64,000 nt of DNA from positions 84,207 to 148,206 of the forward strand of contig NZ_CAJHCQ010000021.1 of NCBI RefSeq assembly GCF_904848665.1, in the 5' to 3' direction. The position numbers were made by a program, and so were the translations under genes. Positions 1-8,095 of the stretch are shown piece after piece. The notes below the pieces were generated by a model that saw nothing but the letters and a program-made list of their open reading frames with translations, was not told where the DNA came from and searched no databases. How positions within the stretch are numbered: the first letter of the stretch is position 1; every line of letters starts with the position of its first letter. Source of the stretch: Paraburkholderia hiiakae. GTDB taxonomy: Bacteria > Pseudomonadota > Gammaproteobacteria > Burkholderiales > Burkholderiaceae.

Positions 1-2
1 GC

Positions 3-827
3 GTCGACGCGCGCATGCCCGCGTATTTCGTCGATGAAGTGGCGCAGAACCGGGATGGCGCGGAGTCCCTTTCGGTATTCCTCGACCTCTTCCATCACCG
101 AATCATCACGCAGTACTACCGCATCGCGCGCAAGTACCGGTATCCGGTCGGCTTCCGGCGCGATGGCACGGACACGGTGTCGCGCTATCTGCTCAGCTTC
201 GCCGGTTTCGGATTCAGCACCTCTACGCGCATCGCGACGCCCGCTCCCAGACCGGGTGAAGCAGCGCAGGAGCGGGAGACCTCGACTGCGCGCCAGATGC
301 TGACGAAGGTGGCCGACAAGCGACGGCTGCTGTCGATGCTCGGGCTCGCCATGCAGCGCACGCGCACCGCGGAAGGGCTGGCCGGCGTGCTGCGGCATGC
401 CGTGCCGGACGCCACGATCACGGTTGAGGAGTTCCACCCGGTGTGGCGGGAGATTAACGATTTTGAGCCGGCGGCGCTGGGCGAACAGTGCCTGCTCGGC
501 CGCGGCTTTTACGATCGGGGCAACACGGTGCGGGTCGTCATCACGCCCGCGTCGCGCGAGACGGTACTGGCGCTGGTGCCGGGGCAATCCGCCCACCGGG
601 AAATCATGGCGCTGCTGCGGTTTTATCTCGGCTACGAAAGCGAAGCGGATCTGGAAATGCACGTGCGGCCCGAGCTTATGCCGAAGCCCATGCTGGAGCC
701 ACGCCAGGCAAACCTGGGATTTACGGCGCAACTGGAAGCCCCACCACGGTCCGCAACTGAGGCGCCGGCGCGCATCACACGTGTCCAGCTCGGTCGCTGG
801 GACGGGGCGGGGCAAGCACAGGCATGA
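3..827 (+). CDS. tssG: TssG, type VI secretion baseplate subunit (5' end outside window)
   Basis: Baseplate wedge component of the type VI secretion system, cytoplasmic, partner of TssE, TssF and TssK. The frame is open from the window edge, so the first ATG at 15 is internal. About 274 residues are visible, while family members usually have about 330 or more, so the N-terminus lies upstream. The text is typical of TssG: an FLDLFHHR segment near the start with a following KYRYPVG, an LLSMLGLAMQ stretch in the middle, and a conserved LGRGFYDRGNTVRVVI segment near residue 170. The stop overlaps a possible ATG of the next gene (ATGA), which suggests translational coupling inside a T6SS operon. 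The assignment is from recognisable family text, not from an alignment. Confidence 0.86.
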   Translation, partial: VDARMPAYFVDEVAQNRDGAESLSVFLDLFHHRIITQYYRIARKYRYPVGFRRDGTDTVSRYLLSFAGFGFSTSTRIATPAPRPGEAAQERETSTARQMLTKVADKRRLLSMLGLAMQRTRTAEGLAGVLRHAVPDATITVEEFHPVWREINDFEPAALGEQCLLGRGFYDRGNTVRVVITPASRETVLALVPGQSAHREIMALLRFYLGYESEADLEMHVRPELMPKPMLEPRQANLGFTAQLEAPPRSATEAPARITRVQLGRWDGAGQAQA

Positions 828-859
828 AGAACAGGATAACGAACGGGGGCATCCTCGGA

Positions 860-1495
860 ATGGACAAGAAAATGAAATACGCGGCACGCCGCTCCGGTCT
901 CGCGATGGCGATCCTTTCGGCGGTGGTCACCGCTGGCTGCGGCATCGCCCAGGCAGTCGGTGACAGCACCGTGGATGCCGCGAGGTGGGCCTTCACGACC
1001 CAGGTCAAGACGATGAATGTGGATCTTGCCGGCCGTGCGTCACTCAACTCAGACGCCCAGGGACAATCGCTCTCGACGGTCGTGCGCTTCTACCAGCTCA
1101 AGGACGCGAAGACCTTCGCACAGCTTAATTATGTGCAATTGCAGTCGGATGATCTGAACCTCCTCAAAGCGGATCTGCTGGCCACGAAGGATGTCGTGCT
1201 GCGGCCTGGCGCGAACGCGAGCCTCGCCGAGCCGATGAATCCGGACGCGCAGATCGTGGGCGTGGTCGCGTTCTTTCGCGAGCCCGTGCAGGACAGGGTA
1301 TGGAAGCTCGCTGTTCCGAAGAAGCAATGGAAGAAGACGGATCCGGTCAAGATTGAGGTCAGCGGTAACGAACTGGCGCTGGTCGGCGCGGACTCGCAGG
1401 CTGTAAAGCACGAAGCGCCCCAGCAGGCCTTGCCGGCAAATCCAGCCTCTGCGCCGGCGCAGAGCTCGCAGGCTAGCGCACATAGGCAGGGCTGA
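860..1495 (+). CDS. tssJ: TssJ (VasD/SciN), T6SS outer-membrane lipoprotein
   Basis: Outer-membrane lipoprotein that anchors the TssJLM membrane complex of the T6SS. Starting at 860 the protein has a basic N-terminus, a hydrophobic segment and a lipobox VTAGC with the lipidated cysteine at residue 27. The beta-sandwich region contains typical TssJ text such as VVRFYQLKDAKTF and VVAFFREP. An upstream ATG at 824 overlaps the tssG stop and is the alternative start; it would add 12 residues ahead of the signal peptide. The roughly 40 C-terminal residues (after about 170) are rich in Ala, Pro, Gln and Ser and look like an extension beyond the fold. Its position directly after tssG supports the call. 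Confidence 0.86.
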   Translation: MDKKMKYAARRSGLAMAILSAVVTAGCGIAQAVGDSTVDAARWAFTTQVKTMNVDLAGRASLNSDAQGQSLSTVVRFYQLKDAKTFAQLNYVQLQSDDLNLLKADLLATKDVVLRPGANASLAEPMNPDAQIVGVVAFFREPVQDRVWKLAVPKKQWKKTDPVKIEVSGNELALVGADSQAVKHEAPQQALPANPASAPAQSSQASAHRQG

Positions 1496-1588
1496 ACGGC
1501 GCGCTGCGCCAGACCTTTTATGCAACCGGAGCGCGTTGCGTCTGATCCGTGCGTGGTGGAGCGCCTCCATTTCCTGAAGGAGAACAAT

Positions 1589-2089
1589 TTGAGAAAAATG
1601 CTTTCACTGGGGACCTGTCTCAGTCTGGTCGCGCTGCTTTCGGCATGCTCGGGGCTCGATCGTAGTCATGAGATTGCGCTTAACCAGGCCACCGGCATCG
1701 AGGTGACACAGGGCCCGAACGGCGTGGAGTTGCGTCTTCCCGAGAAGGTTCTGTTTGATTTCGACCAGTCGACGCTGCGCGCGAATGCAGCGCCTGCGCT
1801 CGCGCGCGCCGTCGTGCTGCTCAAACGCAGCGACAAGCCGGTAATCGTCGAAGGGCACACGGATAATGTCGGTACGCACGCGTACAACATGCAGCTATCC
1901 GAAGCGCGCGCCACAACTGTTGCCAACGCGCTCGAAGAGCGTGGTATTTCAGCGTCGCGTACCACGACGAAGGGCTTTGCCTACGATCGTCCCGTGGCGA
2001 GCAACGACACGACTGAAGGGCAGGCCCGTAACCGGCGCACTGAGATCGTCATCGTCGGTGAATCGGAAGACCGCATCCTGGGCAAGTGA
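1589..2089 (+). CDS. OmpA-family peptidoglycan-binding lipoprotein, T6SS-associated
   Basis: Predicted outer-membrane lipoprotein with a C-terminal OmpA-like peptidoglycan-binding domain. A TTG start at 1589 is preferred because GAAGGAG lies 7 bases upstream; an ATG follows at 1598. The lipobox LLSAC puts the lipidated cysteine at residue 20. The OmpA domain spans about residues 50-160, with LFDFDQSTL, the GHTDNVG motif and the closing NRRTEIVI, all characteristic of domains that bind meso-diaminopimelate. Encoded right after tssJ, it probably plays the cell-wall anchoring role that other T6SS clusters give to TagL/TagN-like proteins. That role is inferred from context. Confidence 0.84.
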   Translation: MRKMLSLGTCLSLVALLSACSGLDRSHEIALNQATGIEVTQGPNGVELRLPEKVLFDFDQSTLRANAAPALARAVVLLKRSDKPVIVEGHTDNVGTHAYNMQLSEARATTVANALEERGISASRTTTKGFAYDRPVASNDTTEGQARNRRTEIVIVGESEDRILGK

Positions 2090-2294
2090 GCGGGTGCGCC
2101 AAAGCGAAACCGGGTACCGCCTTGCCGGCATCTAGACATCCCCTGCTGGCCAGGCTTGACCAGCGTGCTGCGAAGCTTGGCTGGCGATGTATGGCTGAGG
2201 CCTCGCAGGGCTATCACAAGCAATGCGGTGCCTGGCTACGGAATACATGCGCAGCTGTGACGTCTATCCATCTCGCCGGCATGGTCGCCTTTGC

Positions 2295-3587
2295 CTAGTC
2301 CAGCGCGAAATCCGCTGGGACATCGGCCTCCTTGGCGTAGCGGAACACGTTCAAGTCATCGTGCTGAATAGCGGGCTTTCTGCCTGATATCAGGTCGGCG
2401 AGAAGCTGCGCCGAACCGCAGGCCATTGTCCAGCCAAGCGTGCCATGGCCAGTGTTCAGGAAAAGGTTGGGCACGGCGGTGCGGCCAACAATGGGCGTGC
2501 CGTCTGGAGTCATCGCTCGCAGCCCAGTCCAGAACGTCGCCTTCGCAGTGTCGCCGCCGCCCGGGAACAGGTCGTTCACGCACATTTCGAGCGTCTCGCG
2601 CCGCGCCTCGCGCAGGCGCTTATCAAATCCGACGATTTCGGCCATGCCGCCCACGCGAATTCGTTTGTCGAAACGCGTGATGGCGATTTTGTAGGTCTCG
2701 TCGAGGACAGTCGAGACCGGCGCGCGAGCCTCGTCCACGATGGGAGCCGTGATGGAATACCCTTTGAGCGGGTAGACCGGGATCTTGACGAGGCCCGACA
2801 GGAAGTTCGTCGAATAGGAGCCAAACGCGACAACGAACGCATCGGCATGGATGAGCTTGGTCCCATGACGGACGCCAGCGACTTCGCAGTCTTCGACAAC
2901 GAGGGCATCGACTGGCGTGTTGTAGCGGAACGTCACGCCTGCCTCCACGGCGAGTGCGGCAAGCCGGGTTGTGAACAGTTGACAGTCGCCTGTCTCGTCG
3001 CCGGGCAAGCGAAGACCGCCTGTTAGCTTATGCGAGGTCGCAGCGAGCGCAGGCTCAACCCGCGAGAGTTCGCTTGCAGTCAACAGCTCGTAGGGAACGT
3101 TCGCCTCTTTCAGTACGGCGATGTCTTTCGCTGCGCCGTCGAACTGCTGCTGCGTTCGGAAAACCTGTAGCGTGCCGCCAGTTCGTCCTTCGTACTGGAT
3201 ACCCGTTTCAGCACGCAGCGCCTTCAGGCAATCGCGACTGTATTCCGCGAGCCGCACCATACGGTTCTTGTTGATCGCGTAACGCTCGGCGGTGCAGTTC
3301 TGCAGCATCTGCCACATCCATTGAAGCTGGAACTGCTTGTCTGCATCATCTGGGCGGATGGCGAGAGGAGCGTGCTTCTGGAACATCCACTTAATGGCTT
3401 TGAGCGGGACGCCGGGCGCCGCCCACGGCGCCGCATACCCCGGCGAAATTTGCCCGGCGTTCGCGAAGCTCGTCTCAAGCGCGGGACCTTGCTCGCGGTC
3501 GATGACAGTGACTTCATGACCGGCGCGCGCCAGATAGAACGCGCTAGTCACACCGACGACCCCGCTACCCAATACCAGGACTCGCAT
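2295..3587 (-). CDS. dadA: D-amino acid dehydrogenase, FAD-dependent (DadA)
   Basis: Membrane-associated flavoprotein that oxidatively deaminates D-amino acids, classically D-alanine after DadX racemisation, passing electrons to the respiratory chain. The 430-residue length fits DadA. The start at 3587 is chosen because the dinucleotide-binding motif (GSGVVGVTSAFYLARAG, residues about 7-23) begins at once and GGGAGA precedes it; the frame stays open upstream but lacks family text. Further DadA text includes FANAGQISPGYAAPWAAPGV near residue 45, TGGTLQVFRTQQQ near 150, and the C-terminal GHGTLGWTMACGSAQLLADL. No dadX or lrp-like gene is adjacent, so regulation is unclear. The gene stands alone between the T6SS lipoprotein and nemA. 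Confidence 0.92.
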   Translation of the reverse strand: MRVLVLGSGVVGVTSAFYLARAGHEVTVIDREQGPALETSFANAGQISPGYAAPWAAPGVPLKAIKWMFQKHAPLAIRPDDADKQFQLQWMWQMLQNCTAERYAINKNRMVRLAEYSRDCLKALRAETGIQYEGRTGGTLQVFRTQQQFDGAAKDIAVLKEANVPYELLTASELSRVEPALAATSHKLTGGLRLPGDETGDCQLFTTRLAALAVEAGVTFRYNTPVDALVVEDCEVAGVRHGTKLIHADAFVVAFGSYSTNFLSGLVKIPVYPLKGYSITAPIVDEARAPVSTVLDETYKIAITRFDKRIRVGGMAEIVGFDKRLREARRETLEMCVNDLFPGGGDTAKATFWTGLRAMTPDGTPIVGRTAVPNLFLNTGHGTLGWTMACGSAQLLADLISGRKPAIQHDDLNVFRYAKEADVPADFALD

Positions 3588-3977
3588 ACCCGTCGTCTCC
3601 CCAGCCAGGAGGCCATAAGTCGTGAACGAACGCCGCCGGTGTTTGATTGGCAGTCGATAACTGCATGCTAGCGACATATCAACAGTTTTCAATATTGTTT
3701 GGTTCGCTATTTATGGTCGAAATGACTATGCCGATTGAAGGATCGAATCACGAAAGTTTCCAAACCTATGTCTGGGCTTGATGGCATGGCATAGAAAGAG
3801 AATTGTTTGCGAAACGCGAGAACAGTATTGGAAGTAATCGGGACAAATTAATCGATGTGTGCATATACACTCTAGTCCATCGATGTCGCGGGGAAGTCAG
3901 CCAGTTCTGCGGTTTCGCTCCTGTCACGTCGGACAACCAGTAATCGACGCGCTTTCCAATCTCTTTTGGGGTAGGTC
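3588..3977. other. Divergent intergenic region between dadA and nemA
   Basis: A 390-bp gap between two divergently transcribed genes. It is visibly more AT-rich than the flanking genes and must hold both promoters. I see an imperfect inverted repeat GTGT-N6-ACAC around 3855-3868, but no operator I can assign and no coding potential. Confidence 0.5.
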
Positions 3978-5090
3978 ATGTCCAAGCTCTTTTCTGAAGT
4001 GAAAGTCGGCCCTTACACGTTCTCGCACCGGGTCGTTCTTGCGCCGCTGACGCGTATGCGTGCCGAAAACGGTGCGATTCCCGGCCCGCTCATGGCGGAG
4101 TACTACGCGCAGCGCGCGTCGGCCGGTGGGTTCCTGATTGGCGAGGCTACCATCGCCGCGCCGAACGGCAACGGATATCTTGGTGCGCCAGGCCTGTACG
4201 ACGACAGCCAGATTGCAGGCTGGAAACTCGTGACCGACGCAGTCCATGCGAAAGGCGCGAAAATTTTCCTTCAGCTGTACCACGCTGGGCGCCAGTCGAA
4301 TTCGGAGTTGCAACCCGACGGTGGGCGACCTGTTGGTCCCTCGGAAGTGCCTCACGGCGGCCTCGCTTACACGGACGCCGGCTGGGTCCCGAATACGCCG
4401 AATCGCGCACTCGAGACTCATGAAATTGCGGGTATCGTCGAAAGTTTCCGCGCTGCGGCAGCACGCGGCGTCGAGGCAGGTTTCGACGGCGTGGAACTGC
4501 ATGGCGCAAACGGCTATCTGTTCGACCAGTTCCTGCAGGACGGTAGTAACAAGCGGACGGACATCTATGGCGGTTCGTTCGAAAACCGCGCCCGCCTGTT
4601 AATGGAAGCCACCCGTGCTGTGATTTCAGTGTGGGGAAGCGACAGGGTTGCCGTGCGCCTTGGGCCGAGTGGGTCTTGGGGCGATATGTCGGATAGCGAC
4701 CCTGTCGGCCTGTTCACGTATGTCGCAGAAGAACTCGCGAAGCTGAATCTCGCGTACCTGCACCTCATCGAGCCCCGCATTCTCGGCAATGTCGAAAACG
4801 AGAGCGCCAACCAGGATCCCGTCGCTGCCCAGATGATTCGCAAGCACTACGCGGGCACCATCATCGCGGCCGGAGGCTTCGACGGTGAAACGGCCGAAGC
4901 GGTCCTGCAGGCCGGCGATGCCAATCTGGTTGCATTCGGCCGACACTTCATTGCGAATCCCGACCTTCCGGAGCGGCTGCGACGCAATCTTTCGCTCAAC
5001 CAGTACGACCGCCCGACGTTCTTTGGCGGCACGCATATCGGTTATACGGACTACCCGTTCTATAAGTCTGAGGCGCAAGCTGTAGCCTGA
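3978..5090 (+). CDS. nemA: Old yellow enzyme family NADH:flavin oxidoreductase (N-ethylmaleimide reductase type)
   Basis: FMN-dependent ene-reductase that reduces electrophilic alkenes, N-ethylmaleimide, quinone-like compounds and nitro esters. The 370-residue single TIM barrel is the normal NemA/XenB length. Visible family motifs are APLTRMRAENG (FMN contact, residues 22-32), QLYHAGRQS near 100, the substrate-binding His/Asn pair in ELHGANGYLFDQFLQ near 175, RTDIYGGS, and the phosphate-binding AAGGF and FGRHFIANPDLP near 300-330. The ATG at 3978 follows GGGGTAGG. Expression is often induced by electrophiles in this family, but no NemR-type regulator is adjacent. The exact substrate cannot be told from sequence. 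Confidence 0.9.
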   Translation: MSKLFSEVKVGPYTFSHRVVLAPLTRMRAENGAIPGPLMAEYYAQRASAGGFLIGEATIAAPNGNGYLGAPGLYDDSQIAGWKLVTDAVHAKGAKIFLQLYHAGRQSNSELQPDGGRPVGPSEVPHGGLAYTDAGWVPNTPNRALETHEIAGIVESFRAAAARGVEAGFDGVELHGANGYLFDQFLQDGSNKRTDIYGGSFENRARLLMEATRAVISVWGSDRVAVRLGPSGSWGDMSDSDPVGLFTYVAEELAKLNLAYLHLIEPRILGNVENESANQDPVAAQMIRKHYAGTIIAAGGFDGETAEAVLQAGDANLVAFGRHFIANPDLPERLRRNLSLNQYDRPTFFGGTHIGYTDYPFYKSEAQAVA

Positions 5091-5746
5091 AACGCGAGCG
5101 TGTAACCGATGAGGGGCAACGATGTACGGCTGGATGCCCAGGCCTCGCGGCGTCGGCAGGGAAGCTCATCAATTGCGAGAACTCGGCCTCATATTGGGCT
5201 CGTTTCGGGCAATGGGTTGATTGCGTCCAGGTCTACACTGGCTTTCATGGAGCGAGGCATTGGCTCCATCCCAGGATTCCCCTCCTGCGGTCGAGTTGGA
5301 CCATACCGTTTACCAGTTGCAGAACAGCAGTCCCACAGCAGTAGTCGTATCTGGCAGAGCTTAATCGGTTATTGTCGAAGTACCGTGCTGTCGAATCGAT
5401 GAGGAGTGCAGGGAAACACGTAGTTGAAGAGCAGGGCAGCATGTAGTTGAAGTACCGCGTCATCCAGCATTGTGTCATTGCAAGTCGAGGCCGCTTACAT
5501 CGGAACGGGTGTAAGCGGCCGTCGTTCGTTGTCTGGACGAGGGAGCGTCGGTTCGGCGCGAAAGCGAATGGGCCACAACGTCCATCAACGGCCGCTCGAT
5601 CGTCCCCGTTGAAAACGGCAAATCGGGCTGGTTGTCATGTGCCGAGTGTCTGGTTCTTTGCGAACATTGATTCGCGGCGCTATTAGCGATACCTTTACGT
5701 CTATCCTGGTCGTCGAGTTCGGGTCAAACGAGAGGAGAACCGTTTC
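5091..5746. other. Long intergenic region, non-coding as far as visible
   Basis: A 656-bp stretch without a convincing gene. Short open frames on both strands have no recognisable text or good ribosome-binding site. It contains two copies of TAGTTGAAG (about 5420-5460), a strong hairpin at 5489-5520, and at its end the AGGAG site for the lipoprotein gene at 5747. Confidence 0.5.
5489..5520. repeat. Perfect 11-bp inverted repeat (hairpin) GGCCGCTTACA / TGTAAGCGGCC
   Basis: GGCCGCTTACA at 5489-5499 is the exact reverse complement of 5510-5520, separated by a 10-base loop. No T-tract follows on either strand, so it is not a classical intrinsic terminator. It could be a structured RNA element, the end of a decayed mobile element, or a protein-binding site. 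It lies in an otherwise empty 656-bp gap. Confidence 0.6.
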
Positions 5747-6217
5747 GTGAAAAGAGCGTGGGCTTTCGCCTGCATCATCGCCTTGAGCGCGATCCTCTGC
5801 GGATGCGGCAAGGAGAGTTCGCGAAACGTCACCGAGGCATCGGGCGCATCCGCAAGCGAGGCGCCGGGTCAGCCAGCGCAGGGCGCAAGCGGTGCACCCG
5901 CCGCATCAGGCGCGCAAGTAGCGGGTGCGCTGGGCACCATCACCAAGACGCAGTTGCCGGCGGAAGCAGCCGAGACATTACGGCTGATCAAAGCGGGCGG
6001 CCCCTTCGCTTTTGCGGACGACGGCGTGTTGTTCCGTAACACTGCGCTTTTGCTGCCGAAGCACCCGCGCGGCTACTACCACACATACACGGTTCGCACC
6101 CCTGGCGCGACGGATCGAGGGCAACGCCGGATCGTGTGCGGCGGCCCGCGCAGGCAGACGGGCGACTGTTACTACACCGACAATTACTACGCCAGTTTCA
6201 AGCGCATTGCAGAGTAA
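5747..6217 (+). CDS. RNase Sa/barnase-fold (N1/T1 family) lipoprotein with altered active site
   Basis: GTG start preceded by AGGAG. The N-terminus is a lipoprotein signal (LCGC, lipidated Cys20), followed by an Ala/Gly/Ser linker to about residue 62 and a domain matching guanyl-specific ribonucleases of the RNase Sa type: LPAEAAETL, GGPF, GYYH-YTV, TPGA-DRG-RRI, CYYTD-YY-SF. By my alignment to RNase Sa, the residues that do the chemistry are changed. Glu41 (guanine recognition) is Ala100, Glu54 (general base) is Thr113 and His85 (general acid) is Tyr147; the Arg69 equivalent (Arg128) remains. A functional RNase is therefore unlikely, and a binding or structural role is possible. No barstar-like inhibitor gene is adjacent. 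Confidence 0.8.
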   Translation: MKRAWAFACIIALSAILCGCGKESSRNVTEASGASASEAPGQPAQGASGAPAASGAQVAGALGTITKTQLPAEAAETLRLIKAGGPFAFADDGVLFRNTALLLPKHPRGYYHTYTVRTPGATDRGQRRIVCGGPRRQTGDCYYTDNYYASFKRIAE

Positions 6218-6363
6218 AGACAGACTCTGATCCTCATAATGGCTGAGCTATCTCGCCCAGGGGGCTGCTGACGACAGCAGAGCGTTGACGACACGCGACG
6301 GTCCTTCGACGTGGAGTCAAGGCTACGGCAACTCCAGAACTGAAGCGGCGATTCGAACAATCG

Positions 6364-6398
6364 TTGTGACCGACAAGTAGTCGGTCACAATTGCTTTT
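6364..6398 (+). terminator. Intrinsic-terminator-like hairpin
   Basis: TTGTGACCGAC (6364-6374) pairs exactly with GTCGGTCACAA (6380-6390) around a 5-base loop, followed by TTGCTTTT. It probably ends the transcript of the lipoprotein gene at 5747-6217, although it sits about 150 bp past the stop. The stem could equally act on transcripts arriving from the right. Confidence 0.6.
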
Positions 6399-6582
6399 CA
6401 GCTTTTGCCTCTGAAAGTTGCTTCAAACAAGGTCGGCGAGATCCAACTCCGCGATTTGGTGCTTCGACATGTCGACCCTGGCTGCCACCTTGCATCCGTT
6501 CGATCTGGAATCACAGTCTCTCCGCGCCCGGACCGGCTCAGCATCCGGCAACGGAAATAGTCCACGCGATGTGGCTCCGCCT

Positions 6583-6792
6583 TCAGGGTGTCGTTTTCGT
6601 CGACCTGCCATCGCCCAGGCCGCGGTTGCGACGGACAGCGCCGTCGCAGGATCCCTGAGTCGAGTTCTGTACGGCTTCGGTATCGGTCACCTCCGTTTTG
6701 CGCAACCTGGCACCGCTCTGGCTAGTCTCATCGTTAGTTTCGATCCAAACATTCACCTTGCGCAGCATCGCATCAATCGAGTTAAAAGACAT
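6583..6792 (-). CDS. Small hypothetical protein, last gene of the YkgJ cassette
   Basis: A 69-residue hydrophilic protein that I do not recognise. Support for a real gene is translational: the ATG at 6792 has a textbook AGGAG six bases upstream and lies only 9 bases after the stop of the YkgJ-type gene, in the same orientation. The N-terminus (MSFNSIDAMLRKVNVWIETN) looks like a short amphipathic helix, and the C-terminal half is rich in Gly, Arg, Ser and Thr with a single Cys. It could be a partner, a modified peptide precursor or a truncated gene. Base composition matches the lower-GC cassette rather than the chromosome average. Confidence 0.45.
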   Translation of the reverse strand: MSFNSIDAMLRKVNVWIETNDETSQSGARLRKTEVTDTEAVQNSTQGSCDGAVRRNRGLGDGRSTKTTP

Positions 6793-6801
6793 GGCGTTCT
6801 C

Positions 6802-7233
6802 CTAGGATGGATTTTGTTTGACCCGGAATTGTGAGAAGTAGATAGAAAACTCCCGCACTGTCTCTGCCTTTGCTTTCTGAATCGACTCCTCTGAAATTTC
6901 GCGCATGCATTCATATCGAAGTTCGCCGTCCCAGAACATACCGAACGGACCGGTCTTACACTGAAGCGGCTTTACGTCGTGTATCGCACAAAGGTTATCT
7001 TCTCGCAAAAAAATGCAGCGCCCATCCTCAGTGCGCAATTTCCAAAATTCAACACATTCTGATGCGGAGAGTAGTGGAGTATCGCAATAATGTTCTGCAA
7101 TTTCATCGGCGCTAACATTCAAATAGTCAGATATTCGACTAATGTCTTCTGGCAGTACGAGAACACCGAGATCAGCACCGCCTCCTGTGCAGCATTTTCC
7201 ACAGCAAGTGCAGACAAATTCTGGAGGATTCAC
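6802..7233 (-). CDS. YkgJ-family cysteine-cluster protein (putative metal-binding)
   Basis: A GTG start at 7233 with GAGGAG upstream. The 143-residue protein carries the YkgJ-type cluster: Cys-rich N-terminus CTCCGKCC followed by GGGADLGVLVLPEDISRIS, a central GRCIFLREDNLCAIHDVKPLQCKTGPFG-like block (split here for length: GRCIFL, then CAIHDVKPLQC), and a late Cys in YECM. These cysteines are thought to hold zinc or an Fe-S cluster, and the biochemical function of the family is not established. The gene sits between a two-TM protein gene 10 bases upstream and a small ORF 9 bases downstream, so the three are almost certainly one transcript. Confidence 0.8.
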   Translation of the reverse strand: MNPPEFVCTCCGKCCTGGGADLGVLVLPEDISRISDYLNVSADEIAEHYCDTPLLSASECVEFWKLRTEDGRCIFLREDNLCAIHDVKPLQCKTGPFGMFWDGELRYECMREISEESIQKAKAETVREFSIYFSQFRVKQNPS

Positions 7234-7243
7234 GATGGTCTCC

Positions 7244-8095
7244 TCAAATACGTTCGAGACGATAGCGAAACAAGTACCGCTTCCCCGTTTTTGGCGAGCG
7301 AAGTTGCCAGGTGACTAATGTTCGTTGTGGGTTAAGTCCAGGTCCACCTGTTTGCTGTTCAGCCTGAGTATCCCGGTTTCCACTCCCATCAACGACGATA
7401 ATTGGATCCAGAAATTCAAACGCAAACCCAGGCGGAGCTGAAAGACTTAGCTTGGCTTCCTCGGTTGGAATGTTTGTTGGAATTCCGGCCAACGCTCCCT
7501 CCTTGGAGAAAGCATCAATCTCCGTTCTCGGCGTACTGATAGTGACTTCGTATTTGATGGAGTCTTGAGGAGGTATAGGTGGGTCGACGATTTGCGACCA
7601 CGATATCGCTTGAACATTAAGGGCTCGAGACAGCAGTTTTAGCGCGAATCCGTATAGACTTTGTCGACTTTCGCGAATTGAGAACTTCTTCTCATCCACG
7701 GAAACGCGCGTGCTAATGTCAACCTTTTCATAAGAGTTGATCCAGATTTCGTCGAATGGGATAACAGAGAGATTCGACTTACTTACATTTTGGCACTCGA
7801 ACGAGTATCTTCCATAGAAGTCGCCGGTCTCGGTAATGCGCCAATCATGGTCTACCTTTTTGTAGCGAACTGGATATTTCGAGTTCCCCGCGGCCACTGT
7901 GCGAACCATCAACGTATCCCTCGACAGAAAGAACACCCAAGCTAGTGCATAGACCGAAATCAGGCCGCAAACCGCGTAGATCGAGGCAGTGCGTAGCCTA
8001 CCTAGCCATCCTGTTGTGGCAGTAATGGCGCTCGCGGAAGCGAACAAAAGGGCGGTGACATTTGAAGTGACGACGGTCTTTAATTTTTGTAGCAT
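7244..8095 (-). CDS. Membrane protein of unknown function, first gene of the YkgJ cassette
   Basis: A 283-residue protein I cannot assign. The start at 8095 is chosen because GGGAG lies 8 bases upstream; an in-frame ATG at 8119 would add 8 residues. Two hydrophobic segments occur near residues 10-35 and 40-65 (LISVYALAWVFFL). They are followed by a soluble region of about 210 residues rich in beta-type sequence, with a Pro-rich stretch (VDPPIPPQDSIKYEVTIS) near residue 160 and a basic C-terminus. Codon choice and GC content are clearly lower than in neighbouring genes, which suggests horizontal acquisition. It is likely co-transcribed with the YkgJ-type gene starting at 7233. Confidence 0.7.
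   Translation of the reverse strand: MLQKLKTVVTSNVTALLFASASAITATTGWLGRLRTASIYAVCGLISVYALAWVFFLSRDTLMVRTVAAGNSKYPVRYKKVDHDWRITETGDFYGRYSFECQNVSKSNLSVIPFDEIWINSYEKVDISTRVSVDEKKFSIRESRQSLYGFALKLLSRALNVQAISWSQIVDPPIPPQDSIKYEVTISTPRTEIDAFSKEGALAGIPTNIPTEEAKLSLSAPPGFAFEFLDPIIVVDGSGNRDTQAEQQTGGPGLNPQRTLVTWQLRSPKTGKRYLFRYRLERI

Noticed and set aside
5109..5402. Short plus-strand frame in the gap after nemA
   Set aside because: No ribosome-binding site with proper spacing and no recognisable protein text.
6418..6834. Plus-strand frame (138 codons) opposite the small gene of the YkgJ cassette
   Set aside because: It overlaps a better supported minus-strand pair and has no family text or upstream AGGAG.
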